A stretch of 33,192 bases of DNA, from the NCBI RefSeq assembly GCF_018760735.1, contig NZ_JAHHZN010000031.1, positions 1-33,192 of the forward strand, given 5' to 3'. A program made the translations under genes and the position numbers. Source of the DNA: Hymenobacter piscis. Lineage in GTDB: Bacteria > Bacteroidota > Bacteroidia > Cytophagales > Hymenobacteraceae. The stretch's first letter is position 1; each line of letters begins with the position of its first letter. Below are positions 14,690 through 24,958 of the stretch, one piece after another. The notes beneath the pieces were generated by a model that was given only the letters and a program-made list of their open reading frames with translations, was not told the origin of the DNA and made no database searches.

Positions 14690-15481
14690 GTGCGTACACC
14701 GCTTGTTTTTGGCAGCAGCCTCGTGCTGGCATTGTTGGGCGCGGCCCCGCTGGCCCAGGCCCAGCAAACTCCGGCCTCCAGCAATGACGCGCCTTCCTAC
14801 CGGAAAGAGTTTACTTACGGCCTCAACTTTAATACCCGCGGCGGCCTGATCGGGGGCATTTCCGTTCGGTCTACCCGGGTGCTGAACCAGGACTGGGCCC
14901 GCTTCTGGAGCATTGAAGGAGTGGAGGTAAAGCATCCCAAGGAACAAAAGATTGGTACCAATTACGGGGGCTCCATTATCTACCACAAGAGCAACTACCT
15001 GTACGTTATCCGGCCCTCGGTGGGCCTGCAGCGCGTGATTTTTCGCAAAGCCCCCGACTCCGGCGTGCAGGTGAACGGGCTGTTCGGGGCCGGCCCGTCG
15101 ATTGGGTTGCTGATGCCCTATTACATCAGCTACAACTATTCCGACCCCAACCGTCCGCCTGGGTCTTCCCTGACCGATGTGCGCAACGAGCAGTACGATC
15201 CGGTGGTGCACCGGGACGAAATACGCATTGTTGACCGGGCGCCGCTGTTTTCGGGTATCGGGGGCACCAAGCCTCAGCTGGGCGCCCACGTCCGGGGGGC
15301 GCTTAGCTTCGAGTACGGGCGCTACCGGGATGCCGTGGCCGGCGTGGAAGTAGGTGCCGTAGTGGAAGCCTACACGAAAGCGCCGGCTATTATCCGGGTA
15401 GAAAACGCGTCCGACGAGTCGCTCAACGACCGGTTTATGCCATCCGTGTACCTGACCATTTACCTGGGCAGCCGCAACTAA
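14690..15481 (+). CDS. Predicted outer-membrane beta-barrel protein
   Basis: I recognise no named family. The GTG at 14690 (VRTPLVFGSSLVLALLGAAP, then LAQAQQ) gives a clean signal peptide; the ATG at 14597 would add 31 residues before it and lies upstream of a likely promoter box. The mature protein of about 240 residues shows alternating amphipathic strands rich in Tyr and Gly (EFTYGLNFNTRGGLIGGISV, YLYVIRPSVGLQRVIFRK, NGLFGAGPSIGLLMPYYISY). It ends SVYLTIYLGSRN, in keeping with a small outer-membrane barrel. A loop with many Asp/Pro lies at about residues 155-195. Function unknown. Confidence 0.75.
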   Translation: MRTPLVFGSSLVLALLGAAPLAQAQQTPASSNDAPSYRKEFTYGLNFNTRGGLIGGISVRSTRVLNQDWARFWSIEGVEVKHPKEQKIGTNYGGSIIYHKSNYLYVIRPSVGLQRVIFRKAPDSGVQVNGLFGAGPSIGLLMPYYISYNYSDPNRPPGSSLTDVRNEQYDPVVHRDEIRIVDRAPLFSGIGGTKPQLGAHVRGALSFEYGRYRDAVAGVEVGAVVEAYTKAPAIIRVENASDESLNDRFMPSVYLTIYLGSRN

Positions 15482-15625
15482 TCGGATTTTGCCTCCACGC
15501 CACGGGTCCGGGCTCGGGGAAAATGCACATCCCGGGACCGGACCCGTGGCGTTGGGGCCGCATCTGAAAACTACTGGGGGGGCGGAATTGTCTTACCAAT
15601 GGAATTTTCCGCCACTCATTCCTCT

Positions 15626-15633
15626 TACCTTTG
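15626..15633 (+). promoter_or_regulatory. -7 box TACCTTTG of lipA, possibly leaderless
   Basis: TACCTTTG is followed by CAAC and the ATG at 15638. The spacing is identical to that in front of pheS. It lies inside the longer open frame from 15599, so the upstream ATG is unlikely to be used. Confidence 0.65.
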
Positions 15634-15637
15634 CAAC

Positions 15638-16543
15638 ATGGATGAACTGTTGCTGACTTTGCCCATCATTCAGCCCGAAGCGGCTGCTCCTGCCAAACCC
15701 CGCAAGCCCGACTGGCTGCGGGTGAAGCTGCCGGTCGGGCCGGCCTATGCCAACGTCCGCCGCCTGGTGGATGAACACAAGCTCCACACCATCTGCGAAA
15801 GCGGCAACTGCCCCAACATGGGCGAGTGCTGGGGCGCGGGCACGGCCACGTTCATGATTCTGGGCAACGTGTGCACCCGTTCCTGCTCGTTCTGCGCCGT
15901 GGCCACCGGCCGCCCCACCGAGTACGACCTCGACGAGCCCCGTCGCGTAGCCGAAGCCATTCAGCTCATGGGCGTGAAGCACGCCGTGCTTACCAGCGTC
16001 AACCGCGACGAGCTCAAGGACCGCGGAGCCAGCGTCTGGTACGAAACCGTGGTGCAAACCAAGCAGCTCAGCCCCGCTACCACCATCGAAACCCTGATTC
16101 CGGACGTGAAGGCCAACTGGGCAGCCCTCGAAACCATGATTGCCGGCGGCCAGGAAGTGGTGTCGCACAACATGGAAACGGTGGGCAGCCTCTACCGCCT
16201 CGTGCGGCCCCAGGCCAAGTACGACCGCAGCCTGGAGCAGATCCGGCGCACCAAGGAGGCTGGCAAGCGCACCAAGTCGGGCATTATGCTGGGCCTGGGC
16301 GAAAAGCCGGACGAGATGTACCAGGCCATGGACGACCTCGTGGCCAACGGCCTCGACATCCTGACCCTGGGCCAGTACCTGCAGCCCACCAAGCGCCACA
16401 TTGAAGTAGCCGAGTTCATTCACCCCGACCTGTTCGCCCACTACCGGGAGGAAGGATTGCGCCGGGGCCTGAAATACGTGGAAAGCGGCCCGCTGGTGCG
16501 CTCCAGCTACCACGCCGAGCGCCACGTGAACGTACCGATTTAG
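15638..16543 (+). CDS. lipA: Lipoyl synthase
   Basis: A radical SAM enzyme that inserts two sulfurs into octanoyl groups on lipoyl domains, using an auxiliary iron-sulfur cluster as sulfur donor. From the ATG at 15638 (301 residues), the auxiliary cluster motif CESGNCPNMGEC gives C53, C58 and C64. The radical SAM motif CTRSCSFC gives C79, C83 and C86. The C-terminal RSSYHAE carries the conserved Ser ligand. An earlier in-frame ATG at 15599 would add 13 residues, but a perfect promoter box lies between the two. Its product serves the 2-oxo acid dehydrogenase complex (E1 encoded at 10811) and the glycine cleavage system (gcvP at 18479). lipB is not in the window. Confidence 0.96.
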   Translation: MDELLLTLPIIQPEAAAPAKPRKPDWLRVKLPVGPAYANVRRLVDEHKLHTICESGNCPNMGECWGAGTATFMILGNVCTRSCSFCAVATGRPTEYDLDEPRRVAEAIQLMGVKHAVLTSVNRDELKDRGASVWYETVVQTKQLSPATTIETLIPDVKANWAALETMIAGGQEVVSHNMETVGSLYRLVRPQAKYDRSLEQIRRTKEAGKRTKSGIMLGLGEKPDEMYQAMDDLVANGLDILTLGQYLQPTKRHIEVAEFIHPDLFAHYREEGLRRGLKYVESGPLVRSSYHAERHVNVPI

Positions 16544-16572
16544 GACCCGACTTGCTGTTCTGGCAAATTTAT

Positions 16573-16606
16573 AAGCCCTGTTCTCCGCCCGAGAACGGGG
16601 CTTTTT
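16573..16606 (+). terminator. Intrinsic terminator of lipA
   Basis: A 13-bp stem (16573-16585 with 16591-16603, one G-T pair) with a 5-base loop is followed by a run of T to 16606. Confidence 0.88.
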
Positions 16607-16730
16607 GCTGGGTTTGCTCAACCCGGATTTGCATTTGACCGGATCAGGCAGTTAGCTTGATGCCGCATTGGCTGGCCTTCGCAGCGGCACCTCATCCAAC
16701 TATTGGTATCATCTTATTTTTTGGCGTTAC

Positions 16731-17129
16731 GTGAAAGAATTTTTCCTTTTTCGGGGTCGGTTACGCCGCCGGGCCTTTTGGGGGCGGGTCCTTGGCGTTT
16801 ATAGCCTGGCGTTTGGATGGTATGCTGTAGTCTGTCAGCTGGCTGTACGGCAGGCGTTGCCGGAAGCAGGAGCGGTTCTGCTGATCAGCGCGGCAATAGT
16901 ACTGGCCACAGTCATCGTGGTGATTCAGAGTATAAAACGCCTGCACGACCTGAACCTTTCGGGGTGGTGGGGGCTGTTGCTGCTGATGCCCTGGATAGGA
17001 TACGGGCTTGGTATTGGTATGCAACTGGTAGAGGGAAGCTCCGGCCCCAACCGTTTTGGCCCCGATCCGAAAGGGCGAACTGCTTACGTACAACGTTCCA
17101 GCGCACAAAAAAGCAGCTCCGCTGAATAG
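16731..17129 (+). CDS. DUF805 family membrane protein
   Basis: Small integral membrane protein of the DUF805 family. From the GTG at 16731 it starts VKEFFLFRGRLRRRAFW, the family's usual beginning. Three to four transmembrane helices follow, with the signature RLHDLNLSGWWGLLLLMPWI and the closing GPNRFGPDPKG. The ATG at 16668 would add 21 residues without DUF805 character. The last residues (SAQKSSSAE) and the stop codon are encoded inside the terminator hairpin at 17101-17150. The molecular function of DUF805 proteins is not established; some occur with stress or phage genes. Confidence 0.85.
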   Translation: MKEFFLFRGRLRRRAFWGRVLGVYSLAFGWYAVVCQLAVRQALPEAGAVLLISAAIVLATVIVVIQSIKRLHDLNLSGWWGLLLLMPWIGYGLGIGMQLVEGSSGPNRFGPDPKGRTAYVQRSSAQKSSSAE

Positions 17130-17150
17130 CGAAGCTGCTTTTTTGTGCGC
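17101..17150. terminator. Bidirectional terminator overlapping the DUF805 stop
   Basis: A perfect 18-bp stem (17101-17118 with 17133-17150) contains A6 and T6 runs. Its 14-base loop holds the TAG stop codon (17127-17129) of the DUF805 gene. On the other strand it serves the DUF4136 gene ending at 17166. Confidence 0.88.
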
Positions 17151-17165
17151 CGGAAAGCGGGCCGA

Positions 17166-17786
17166 CTACCGCCGGACCTGGGGGCCGGCTGCCTGATCCT
17201 GGGGCGGGTAGTTGCCCAGAATGCTGGTGACGATGCGCTGGACCTCGGCCTCGGAAATCGTCTGGTTATCAACCTGGGCCTGGCCCTGCCCGCGCCAGGC
17301 CAGCTCCTTACGGCTGGCGTCCACGAAATCAAGAATGACCGTACCGGCCTTGTAGTCGGTGACGAATGCGCCCCCGCGGTTGTAGAGGCCACCGTAGCCA
17401 TACCAGCCGAATGGGTAGCCGTAGGGACCATAGGCTCCGTTGGTGGCCCGTTGCTTGTCCTCCACGCGGGCGCTGTAGGCCACAAACACGTCGGGGTTGG
17501 CGTCCACGAGCTGCATGCCTTTCTGGGCCAGCTGCATTTCCACGGCCTTGCGGATGCGCTTATCCAGGAACGACTCGTAGCCCTGGGCCGGGCCGCCCTC
17601 CGTGTCGCGGGGCTGCTGCGGATACCAGGCCCAGGTGCGGTAGGCGCGGAAGTTGACGGAATGGTCGAAATCGGAAGTGACGCCCACCCGGGCGGTAGTG
17701 GCGCAACTGCTGGCCCCCAGCAGCAAGCTCAGCCCCAGCACTGAAAAAGCGAGTGGCCGAAGCAGAAAGCGGGAAATGCGGTTCAT
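17166..17786 (-). CDS. DUF4136 family lipoprotein
   Basis: A 206-residue lipoprotein. The N-terminal signal MNRISRFLLRPLAFSVLGLS leads to the lipobox GASSC. The mature part has the DUF4136 features: VTSDFDHSVNFRAYRTWAWY near the start, then DKRIRKAVEMQLAQKGMQLV, a Gly/Tyr-rich central loop (YGPYGYPFGWYGYGG), and TVILDFVDASRKELAWRGQG. The last segment (residues about 180-206) ends YPPQDQAAGPQVRR. Proteins of this family are envelope lipoproteins of unknown function, widespread in Bacteroidota and Proteobacteria. It is divergent from the small SH3-like lipoprotein gene. Confidence 0.9.
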   Translation of the reverse strand: MNRISRFLLRPLAFSVLGLSLLLGASSCATTARVGVTSDFDHSVNFRAYRTWAWYPQQPRDTEGGPAQGYESFLDKRIRKAVEMQLAQKGMQLVDANPDVFVAYSARVEDKQRATNGAYGPYGYPFGWYGYGGLYNRGGAFVTDYKAGTVILDFVDASRKELAWRGQGQAQVDNQTISEAEVQRIVTSILGNYPPQDQAAGPQVRR

Positions 17787-17957
17787 AAGGCTATGGTCAG
17801 GAGTGAAGAACCCCGAATCCGGACGTCAGAACGACGTCGTTCGGGTCAGGAGCAGAACAGCCGGCGGCGGCCCGTCGTTCCCGTGTAAAGCCCCGTGTAC
17901 GGTATTCTTATTGGAATATTATAACTCGGAAAATTGCCTTTCGGCCAAAAATGTCTC

Positions 17958-17966
17958 TATCTTTTG
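17958..17966 (+). promoter_or_regulatory. -7-like box TATCTTTTG
   Basis: TATCTTTTG is one base longer than TAnnTTTG and lies 28 bases before the ATG at 17995. Confidence 0.4.
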
Positions 17967-17994
17967 ACGAGTTAACTGTTCTCGTTCTGTGTTT

Positions 17995-18291
17995 ATGAAA
18001 AAAATTGTACTCTGTCTGAGCAGCCTTGCGGTTTTGGTCTCCTGCGGTACCGCCAAGGAAGATGCTCGTTCCAAACGCACCTTTACTACCCCGGTCACTC
18101 ACACTTCCGTAGTGGAGTGCATTCTCTACGATGGGATGACCAAGGACTCGAAACAACTCACCACCGTGGGCGCCGGCAACGAAGTGCAGGTGATGGATAC
18201 GGTCAGCGCCTACTTCGTGAAAGTGCGCGTAACGGCCAACGGCGGTACCCAATCCGGCTACATGTACCGCACCTGCTTCGGCAAACGGTAG
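17995..18291 (+). CDS. Small SH3-like lipoprotein
   Basis: The ATG at 17995 (MKKIVLCLSSLAVLVSCGTA) gives a lipoprotein signal with lipobox LVSC; another ATG two codons upstream is less likely. The mature part of about 80 residues has a short Lys/Arg/Thr linker and then a beta-rich domain: VVECILYDGMTKDSKQLTTV, GNEVQVMDTVSAYFVKVRVT, and GYMYRTCFGKR. The pattern of a conserved opening strand, a charged loop, a mid strand with V.V.D and a closing GYMYR resembles bacterial SH3 domains that bind cell-wall peptides. A pair of cysteines in the domain could form a disulfide. The assignment is moderate, from pattern only. Confidence 0.6.
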   Translation: MKKIVLCLSSLAVLVSCGTAKEDARSKRTFTTPVTHTSVVECILYDGMTKDSKQLTTVGAGNEVQVMDTVSAYFVKVRVTANGGTQSGYMYRTCFGKR

Positions 18292-18297
18292 CTTTGC

Positions 18298-18332
18298 TAG
18301 CTGTTAGCTGTTAGCTGTTAGCTGTTAGCTGT
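18298..18332. repeat. Five tandem copies of TAGCTGT
   Basis: Five exact heptamers begin six bases after the stop codon of the SH3-like lipoprotein gene. The period of 7 is shared with the array at 18428-18482 and with that at 22811, although the unit sequences differ. Confidence 0.9.
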
Positions 18333-18385
18333 TGGCGCCTCGGGCCTCCCCACTGATTCTGCCCTTACGCTGCTGCATGAAAAAA

Positions 18386-18419
18386 AGAAGGCCCCGCCGT
18401 AACCACGGCGGGGCCTTCT
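18386..18419 (-). terminator. Intrinsic terminator of gcvP
   Basis: A perfect 15-bp stem (18386-18400 with 18405-18419) with loop AACC. On the minus strand it is followed by a T7 run (complement of about 18380-18386). It lies about 60 bases after the gcvP stop, beyond a heptamer array. Confidence 0.9.
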
Positions 18420-18427
18420 GCATACAC

Positions 18428-18478
18428 CTCTAAGCTCTAAGCTCTAAGCTCTAAGCTCTAAGCTCTAAGCTCTAAGCT

Positions 18479-18482
<4 letters not shown>
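18428..18482. repeat. Seven tandem copies of CTCTAAG, ending in the gcvP stop codon
   Basis: Seven exact heptamers (18428-18476) plus a partial unit. The partial unit supplies the TAG stop codon of gcvP (complement at 18479-18481). The array sits between the stop and the terminator of gcvP, so it is transcribed as its 3' untranslated region. Confidence 0.9.
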
Positions 18483-21403
<2,921 letters not shown>

Positions 21404-21452
21404 AAAAAGATGGGTGAGGGTGGCAACAAACAGCCCCGGGAAGGAGCCCTGA

Positions 21453-21460
21453 CAAAGGTA
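21453..21460 (-). promoter_or_regulatory. -7 box TACCTTTG of gcvP
   Basis: On the minus strand a perfect TACCTTTG lies 49 bases before the ATG at 21403, leaving a 5' leader of about 40 bases. No glycine riboswitch is recognisable in so short a leader. Confidence 0.65.
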
Positions 21461-21594
21461 GCGCGAAAAGGCGTCACCCTTAAACCGATAAGCGGGCAAA
21501 TGTTTGCGGGGGCCGGGGCAGTGCGGGCGACGGCCTCTTCAACAATTTTTCTCAGCTTTACTACTCCAACCCTTCCACCCATCCATTCCCACCC

Positions 21595-22809
21595 ATGCGT
21601 CCCATCACTATCGGCCTGATTCGCGAAGGCAAAACCCCGCCCGACAAACGCGTGCCCCTCACCCCCAAGAAGTGCGTGGAGGCCCAGGACCAGTTTCCGG
21701 GCCTGACGCTGGTGGCCCAGGCCAGCGAGGTGCGCGCCTTCGCCGACCGCGAATACCACGACCTGGGCATCGAAGTGCGCGCCGACGTGGCGGATTGCGA
21801 CGTGCTCATGGGCGTGAAGGAAGTGCCCGTGGCGGAGCTGCTGCCCAATAAAACCTACTTCTTCTTCTCCCACACCGTGAAAAAGCAGCCCGCCAACCGC
21901 GAGCTGCTGCGCCAGGTGCTGGCCCGCAACATCACGCTCATCGATTACGAGCTGCTCACCAATGAGCGCGGGGAGCGGATTGTGGCCTTCGGGCGCTGGG
22001 CCGGCATTGTGGGTGCCTACAACGGCCTGCTCACCTACGGCCGCAAGCACCACCTCTACCACCTGAAGCCCGCCTACGAGTGCGTCGACATGGAGGACAT
22101 GCAGGAAGAGTTTTTCAAGGTGAAGAAGCTGCCGCCCATCAAAATGGTGGTAACGGGCTCGGGCCGGGTGGCCCAGGGCGCGGTGGAGGTGCTCGATCTG
22201 ATGGGCATCCGGCGGGTGAGCGTCTACGATTACCTCTACCTCGATTTCAACGAACCGGTGTATACTCAGCTGCGCAGCTCCGACTACAACCGCCGCCGCG
22301 ACGGCCGGGTCTGGGATACGCCCGATTTTCACCGCAACCCCCAGGAATACGAAAGCACGTTCCAGAACTTTCTGCCCGTCACCAACCTGCTCATCGCCTG
22401 CGCCTACTGGCACCCGGCCGCCCCGCGCCTGTTTTCGGAGGAAGACACCCGCCGCGCCCACTTTCGCATCGATACCATTGCCGACGTGACCTGCGACATC
22501 GACGGCTCCATCCCCACCACCCGGCGCAGCACCACCATCCAGGAGCCCGCCTTCGACTACGACCCCGCCACCGGCCAGCTGGCCCCGCCGTACTCGGCCC
22601 CCCACCATCTCACCGTGATGGCCGTGGACAACCTGCCCTGCGAGCTGCCCCGCAATGCTTCCCGCGACTTCGGCCGCCAGCTCATCGCCAACGTGCTGCC
22701 CCACCTGCTGGCCGAAAACGGCCCCGACGAGGTTATCCGGCGCGCCACCATTGCCACCAACGGCCAGCTCACCGAGCGCTACCACTACCTGGCCGACTAC
22801 GTGGCGTAG
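21595..22809 (+). CDS. Saccharopine dehydrogenase (NAD+, lysine-forming)-like, AlaDH/PNT superfamily
   Basis: A 404-residue NAD(P)-dependent dehydrogenase of the alanine dehydrogenase / transhydrogenase fold. IGLIREGKTPPDKRVPLTPK is the conserved N-terminal substrate-binding segment (with R and K). AFGRWAGIVGAYNGL matches the LYS1-type saccharopine dehydrogenases, and VVTGSGRVAQGA (about 185-196) is the dinucleotide-binding loop. ADVTCDIDGSIPTT and VMAVDNLPCELPRNAS follow. It probably makes or cleaves saccharopine, or acts on a related amino acid; no partner gene for lysine metabolism adjoins it. It is divergent from gcvP and convergent with the DUF1206 gene across a long hairpin. Confidence 0.8.
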   Translation: MRPITIGLIREGKTPPDKRVPLTPKKCVEAQDQFPGLTLVAQASEVRAFADREYHDLGIEVRADVADCDVLMGVKEVPVAELLPNKTYFFFSHTVKKQPANRELLRQVLARNITLIDYELLTNERGERIVAFGRWAGIVGAYNGLLTYGRKHHLYHLKPAYECVDMEDMQEEFFKVKKLPPIKMVVTGSGRVAQGAVEVLDLMGIRRVSVYDYLYLDFNEPVYTQLRSSDYNRRRDGRVWDTPDFHRNPQEYESTFQNFLPVTNLLIACAYWHPAAPRLFSEEDTRRAHFRIDTIADVTCDIDGSIPTTRRSTTIQEPAFDYDPATGQLAPPYSAPHHLTVMAVDNLPCELPRNASRDFGRQLIANVLPHLLAENGPDEVIRRATIATNGQLTERYHYLADYVA

Positions 22810-22810
22810 C

Positions 22811-22960
22811 TGTCAGTTGTCAGTTGTCAGTTGCCGGAGAGAACGTCATTCCGAGCGCAGCCGAGGAATCTCGCGTGCTGACGTTGTAAGAGTAATTCAA
22901 CTTCAGCACGCGAGATTCCTCGGCTGCGCTCGGAATGACGTTCTTTTCGGCAACCGGCAA
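22811..22960. repeat. Long hairpin element filling the gap between convergent genes
   Basis: Perfect 41-bp inverted arms (22841-22881 and 22903-22943) enclose a 21-base loop. Outside them a further 15 bp or so can pair with two G-T wobbles. On the left the element begins with three TGTCAGT heptamers (22811-22831), and the right end has a matching CAACCGGCAAC. It occupies the whole space between the stop codons at 22809 and 22961. It has the look of a dispersed palindromic repeat, such as a non-autonomous mobile element or a REP-like sequence, and may also end transcription. Confidence 0.85.
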
Positions 22961-23788
22961 CTACACCTTCAGCACGGGGTATTTAGCCTGTACCAGCATG
23001 TAGAGGCCGTAGGCCAGCAGGCCCAGGGCCACTACGGCCAGCACAGCGGGGCCCATGGTGGCCAGAAAGTCGAAGGCTTCATCGGTGCTGCCGATGGCGG
23101 CGGCGCGGGACTGGCGGCCGGCCTGAATGAAGAAGTAGCCGATAACGCCCAGCACAATGCCGCGGGCGGTGTAGCCTACCTGACCCAGGCGGTAGACCGC
23201 GTTCTGCTGCCCGCCCGGAATGTCGCTGCTCTGCACGTGCTCGTGAAACTTGCCGGAGTAGGCTTTGTATATCTGATACAGCCCCACCCCAATGGTCGCA
23301 ACGCCCACCAGCATGATAATCCACTCGCCGCCGGGCCAGCCCAGCACCCGGGCCGTGAGGGTCTGCCGGGTATCACTGCTGCTGTCGGCCGAGCCGCTGA
23401 AGGCCAGCTGGGCCGCATACCAGGCCAGGCTGGCGTACACCAGGCCGCTGGCGGCGTAGCCCACGCGCCGGGCAACGCCCGAGGTGTCGGAACCCTTGCT
23501 TTCGGTATCACGCACGGCCTGCACTACCCGCCAGGCAATGTAGGCCAGCAGGCCCAGGGCAATCAGGCCCAGCAGCACGCGGCCACCGGGCAGGTCTTGC
23601 AGAGTCTGCACGGCCTGACGTTTGTCGGCCGTCTGACCGCCCTGCTGCCCGGTGGCGGCCAGCAGGGCCAGCAGGCCCATCAGGGCGTATACTATGCCCT
23701 TGGCGGCAAAGCCAACGCGGGCCATGGTGCGGATGCCGGAAGACGGCGAGGCGGGTAGCGCCGAATGGAGCGTATCGGTAACGGACAT
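22961..23788 (-). CDS. DUF1206 family membrane protein
   Basis: A 275-residue integral membrane protein with three internal repeats, each of two transmembrane helices: MARVGFAAKGIVYALMGLLA..., RRVGYAASGLVYASLAWYAA..., and GQVGYTARGIVLGVIGYFF. Each repeat opens with R(V)G(Y/F)xAxGIVY and ends with a second helix such as GLIALGLLAYIAWRVVQA. This is the diagnostic pattern of DUF1206, whose function is unknown. The N-terminal 18 residues are Ser-rich and cytoplasmic. It lies 77 bases downstream of the DprA-like gene on the same strand and ends right at the long hairpin element. Confidence 0.9.
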   Translation of the reverse strand: MSVTDTLHSALPASPSSGIRTMARVGFAAKGIVYALMGLLALLAATGQQGGQTADKRQAVQTLQDLPGGRVLLGLIALGLLAYIAWRVVQAVRDTESKGSDTSGVARRVGYAASGLVYASLAWYAAQLAFSGSADSSSDTRQTLTARVLGWPGGEWIIMLVGVATIGVGLYQIYKAYSGKFHEHVQSSDIPGGQQNAVYRLGQVGYTARGIVLGVIGYFFIQAGRQSRAAAIGSTDEAFDFLATMGPAVLAVVALGLLAYGLYMLVQAKYPVLKV

Positions 23789-23865
23789 GGGAGAAAGGAA
23801 GTGAAGTGGTGGAATCAGCCGCCACCGGGACGGCCGGATTTGCCCTGCTTACGCCCAACCCCCCC

Positions 23866-24438
23866 CTAAAGGTTGGCCCGGTGCCCGCCCAGCAGGCCCG
23901 GCAGCTGGTAAAGCTGTCGGTGGGGCCGCTTGAGGGCAGCATTGCCGGCAATATTGAGGGTGAGCAGGGGCTTGTGGCGGGCTACGGCGTGATGCACCAG
24001 CCGCTCCAGGTTGCCGCCCGGCTGCATGTAGGGAATGAACAGCTGGTCGGACACATCGGCCAGCAGCAGGTTGCGGATATCCGCCGTTTCCTGGCTGATG
24101 GTCGTCTGCTCGGGCTCGAAGTGGGAAATGAACAGCAGGTGGCCCAGCCGGATGTCGCGCTCGTACTCGAAGGCCACCGACGGCTGAATGCCGCGACCCA
24201 GGCCATATATAATGGGCTGCTGCAGATCCTGGCGCAGAAACCGGAACACGGCCTGCTCCAGCCGCGAATGAAACCCCGAGGCCACGCACCGGCCCAGTTG
24301 CCGCTGTTCCATGGCCCACACGTAGGTGGCGTGCTCAATGCCGGGCGGATAGTCGCGGGAACAGAAAAAGGCTGTTTTCGGCAGCCGGAGCAGGGCCGTA
24401 TTGCCCAGGGTGCGTACTTCCTCCAGCTGCGTAATCAT
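23866..24438 (-). CDS. DprA/SLOG-like Rossmann protein
   Basis: A 190-residue cytoplasmic protein. The order TAFFCSRDYPPGIEHATYVW, CVASGFHSRLEQAVFRFL, QQPIIYGLGRGIQPS, LLFISHFEPEQTTISQETAD, IRNLLLADVSDQLFIPYM resembles the nucleotide-binding Rossmann fold of DprA/Smf and other SLOG proteins (a strand ending in C/G-S, a helix, and a G-x-x-S-G segment). It is shorter than DprA (usually over 280 residues) and lacks the C-terminal winged helix. It may bind a nucleotide or modified base as a sensor rather than act in transformation. It lies 77 bases before the DUF1206 gene. Identification is from pattern only. Confidence 0.65.
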   Translation of the reverse strand: MITQLEEVRTLGNTALLRLPKTAFFCSRDYPPGIEHATYVWAMEQRQLGRCVASGFHSRLEQAVFRFLRQDLQQPIIYGLGRGIQPSVAFEYERDIRLGHLLFISHFEPEQTTISQETADIRNLLLADVSDQLFIPYMQPGGNLERLVHHAVARHKPLLTLNIAGNAALKRPHRQLYQLPGLLGGHRANL

Positions 24439-24541
24439 AGCTGATGCGTAGGTATAAATTTATAAAATATATCGGATAAGTTACTTAATGCCAGTAGTTT
24501 GTTCCGGGCCTGCGGCCGAAGGCCGCCACCGCCGTACGCAA

Positions 24542-24573
24542 AACCGCCCGGTGCCGGGGGGCAGCGGGCGGTT
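24542..24573 (-). terminator. Hairpin terminator of the csbD-like gene
   Basis: A stem of nine bp (24542-24550 with 24565-24573) with additional inner pairing. On the minus strand it is followed by TTTTGCG. It lies about 27 bases after the stop at 24600. Confidence 0.55.
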
Positions 24574-24599
24574 GAGTAGAGAGCAGCAGGCTGCCGGAC

Positions 24600-24818
24600 C
24601 TAGAAGGTACGGTTGAACCAGTTGCGGATATCGTCGATGGTTTCACCGGTCTTCTGCTGAAGCTGGCCGAACCACTCGTCCTGCTTGCCTTCCTGGTAGT
24701 CGAGGTCGTCGTCGGTGAGGTTGCCCCACTTCTGCTTGGCCTGGCCTTTGATTTCGTTCCAGTTGCCGCGGGCCCGCAGTTCTTTGCTGTCTTCGATGCC
24801 GTTGTTATTAGCGTCCAT
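24600..24818 (-). CDS. CsbD family stress protein
   Basis: A 72-residue small acidic protein. GNWNEIKGQAKQKWGNLTDD followed by EGKQDEWFGQLQQKTGE is the CsbD signature. It is probably a cytoplasmic stress-induced protein of unknown mechanism, as in other bacteria where csbD genes are under general-stress control. The N-terminus MDANNNGIEDSKELRARG is longer than the minimal domain. It stands alone between two unrelated genes with its own terminator. Confidence 0.93.
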   Translation of the reverse strand: MDANNNGIEDSKELRARGNWNEIKGQAKQKWGNLTDDDLDYQEGKQDEWFGQLQQKTGETIDDIRNWFNRTF

Positions 24819-24958
24819 GTGGTAGGGGGTTAAGGTGGAAAGGTGGGATTTGTACGGTGGGTTTTGCCGGGGAGTTGCCGCCCGCTGGCCGGGCAGCGAA
24901 AATTAGTGGCCGACATTCGGTATCATTGGTTTGTGAGCCTGGATCAGCCGCTACCCCA

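Noticed and set aside
21404..21460. Glycine riboswitch before gcvP
   Set aside because: The leader between the likely promoter and the ATG is only about 40-50 bases, too short for the known glycine aptamer.
22811..22960. CRISPR array
   Set aside because: Only one palindrome and three adjacent heptamers are present; there are no repeat-spacer units and no cas genes.
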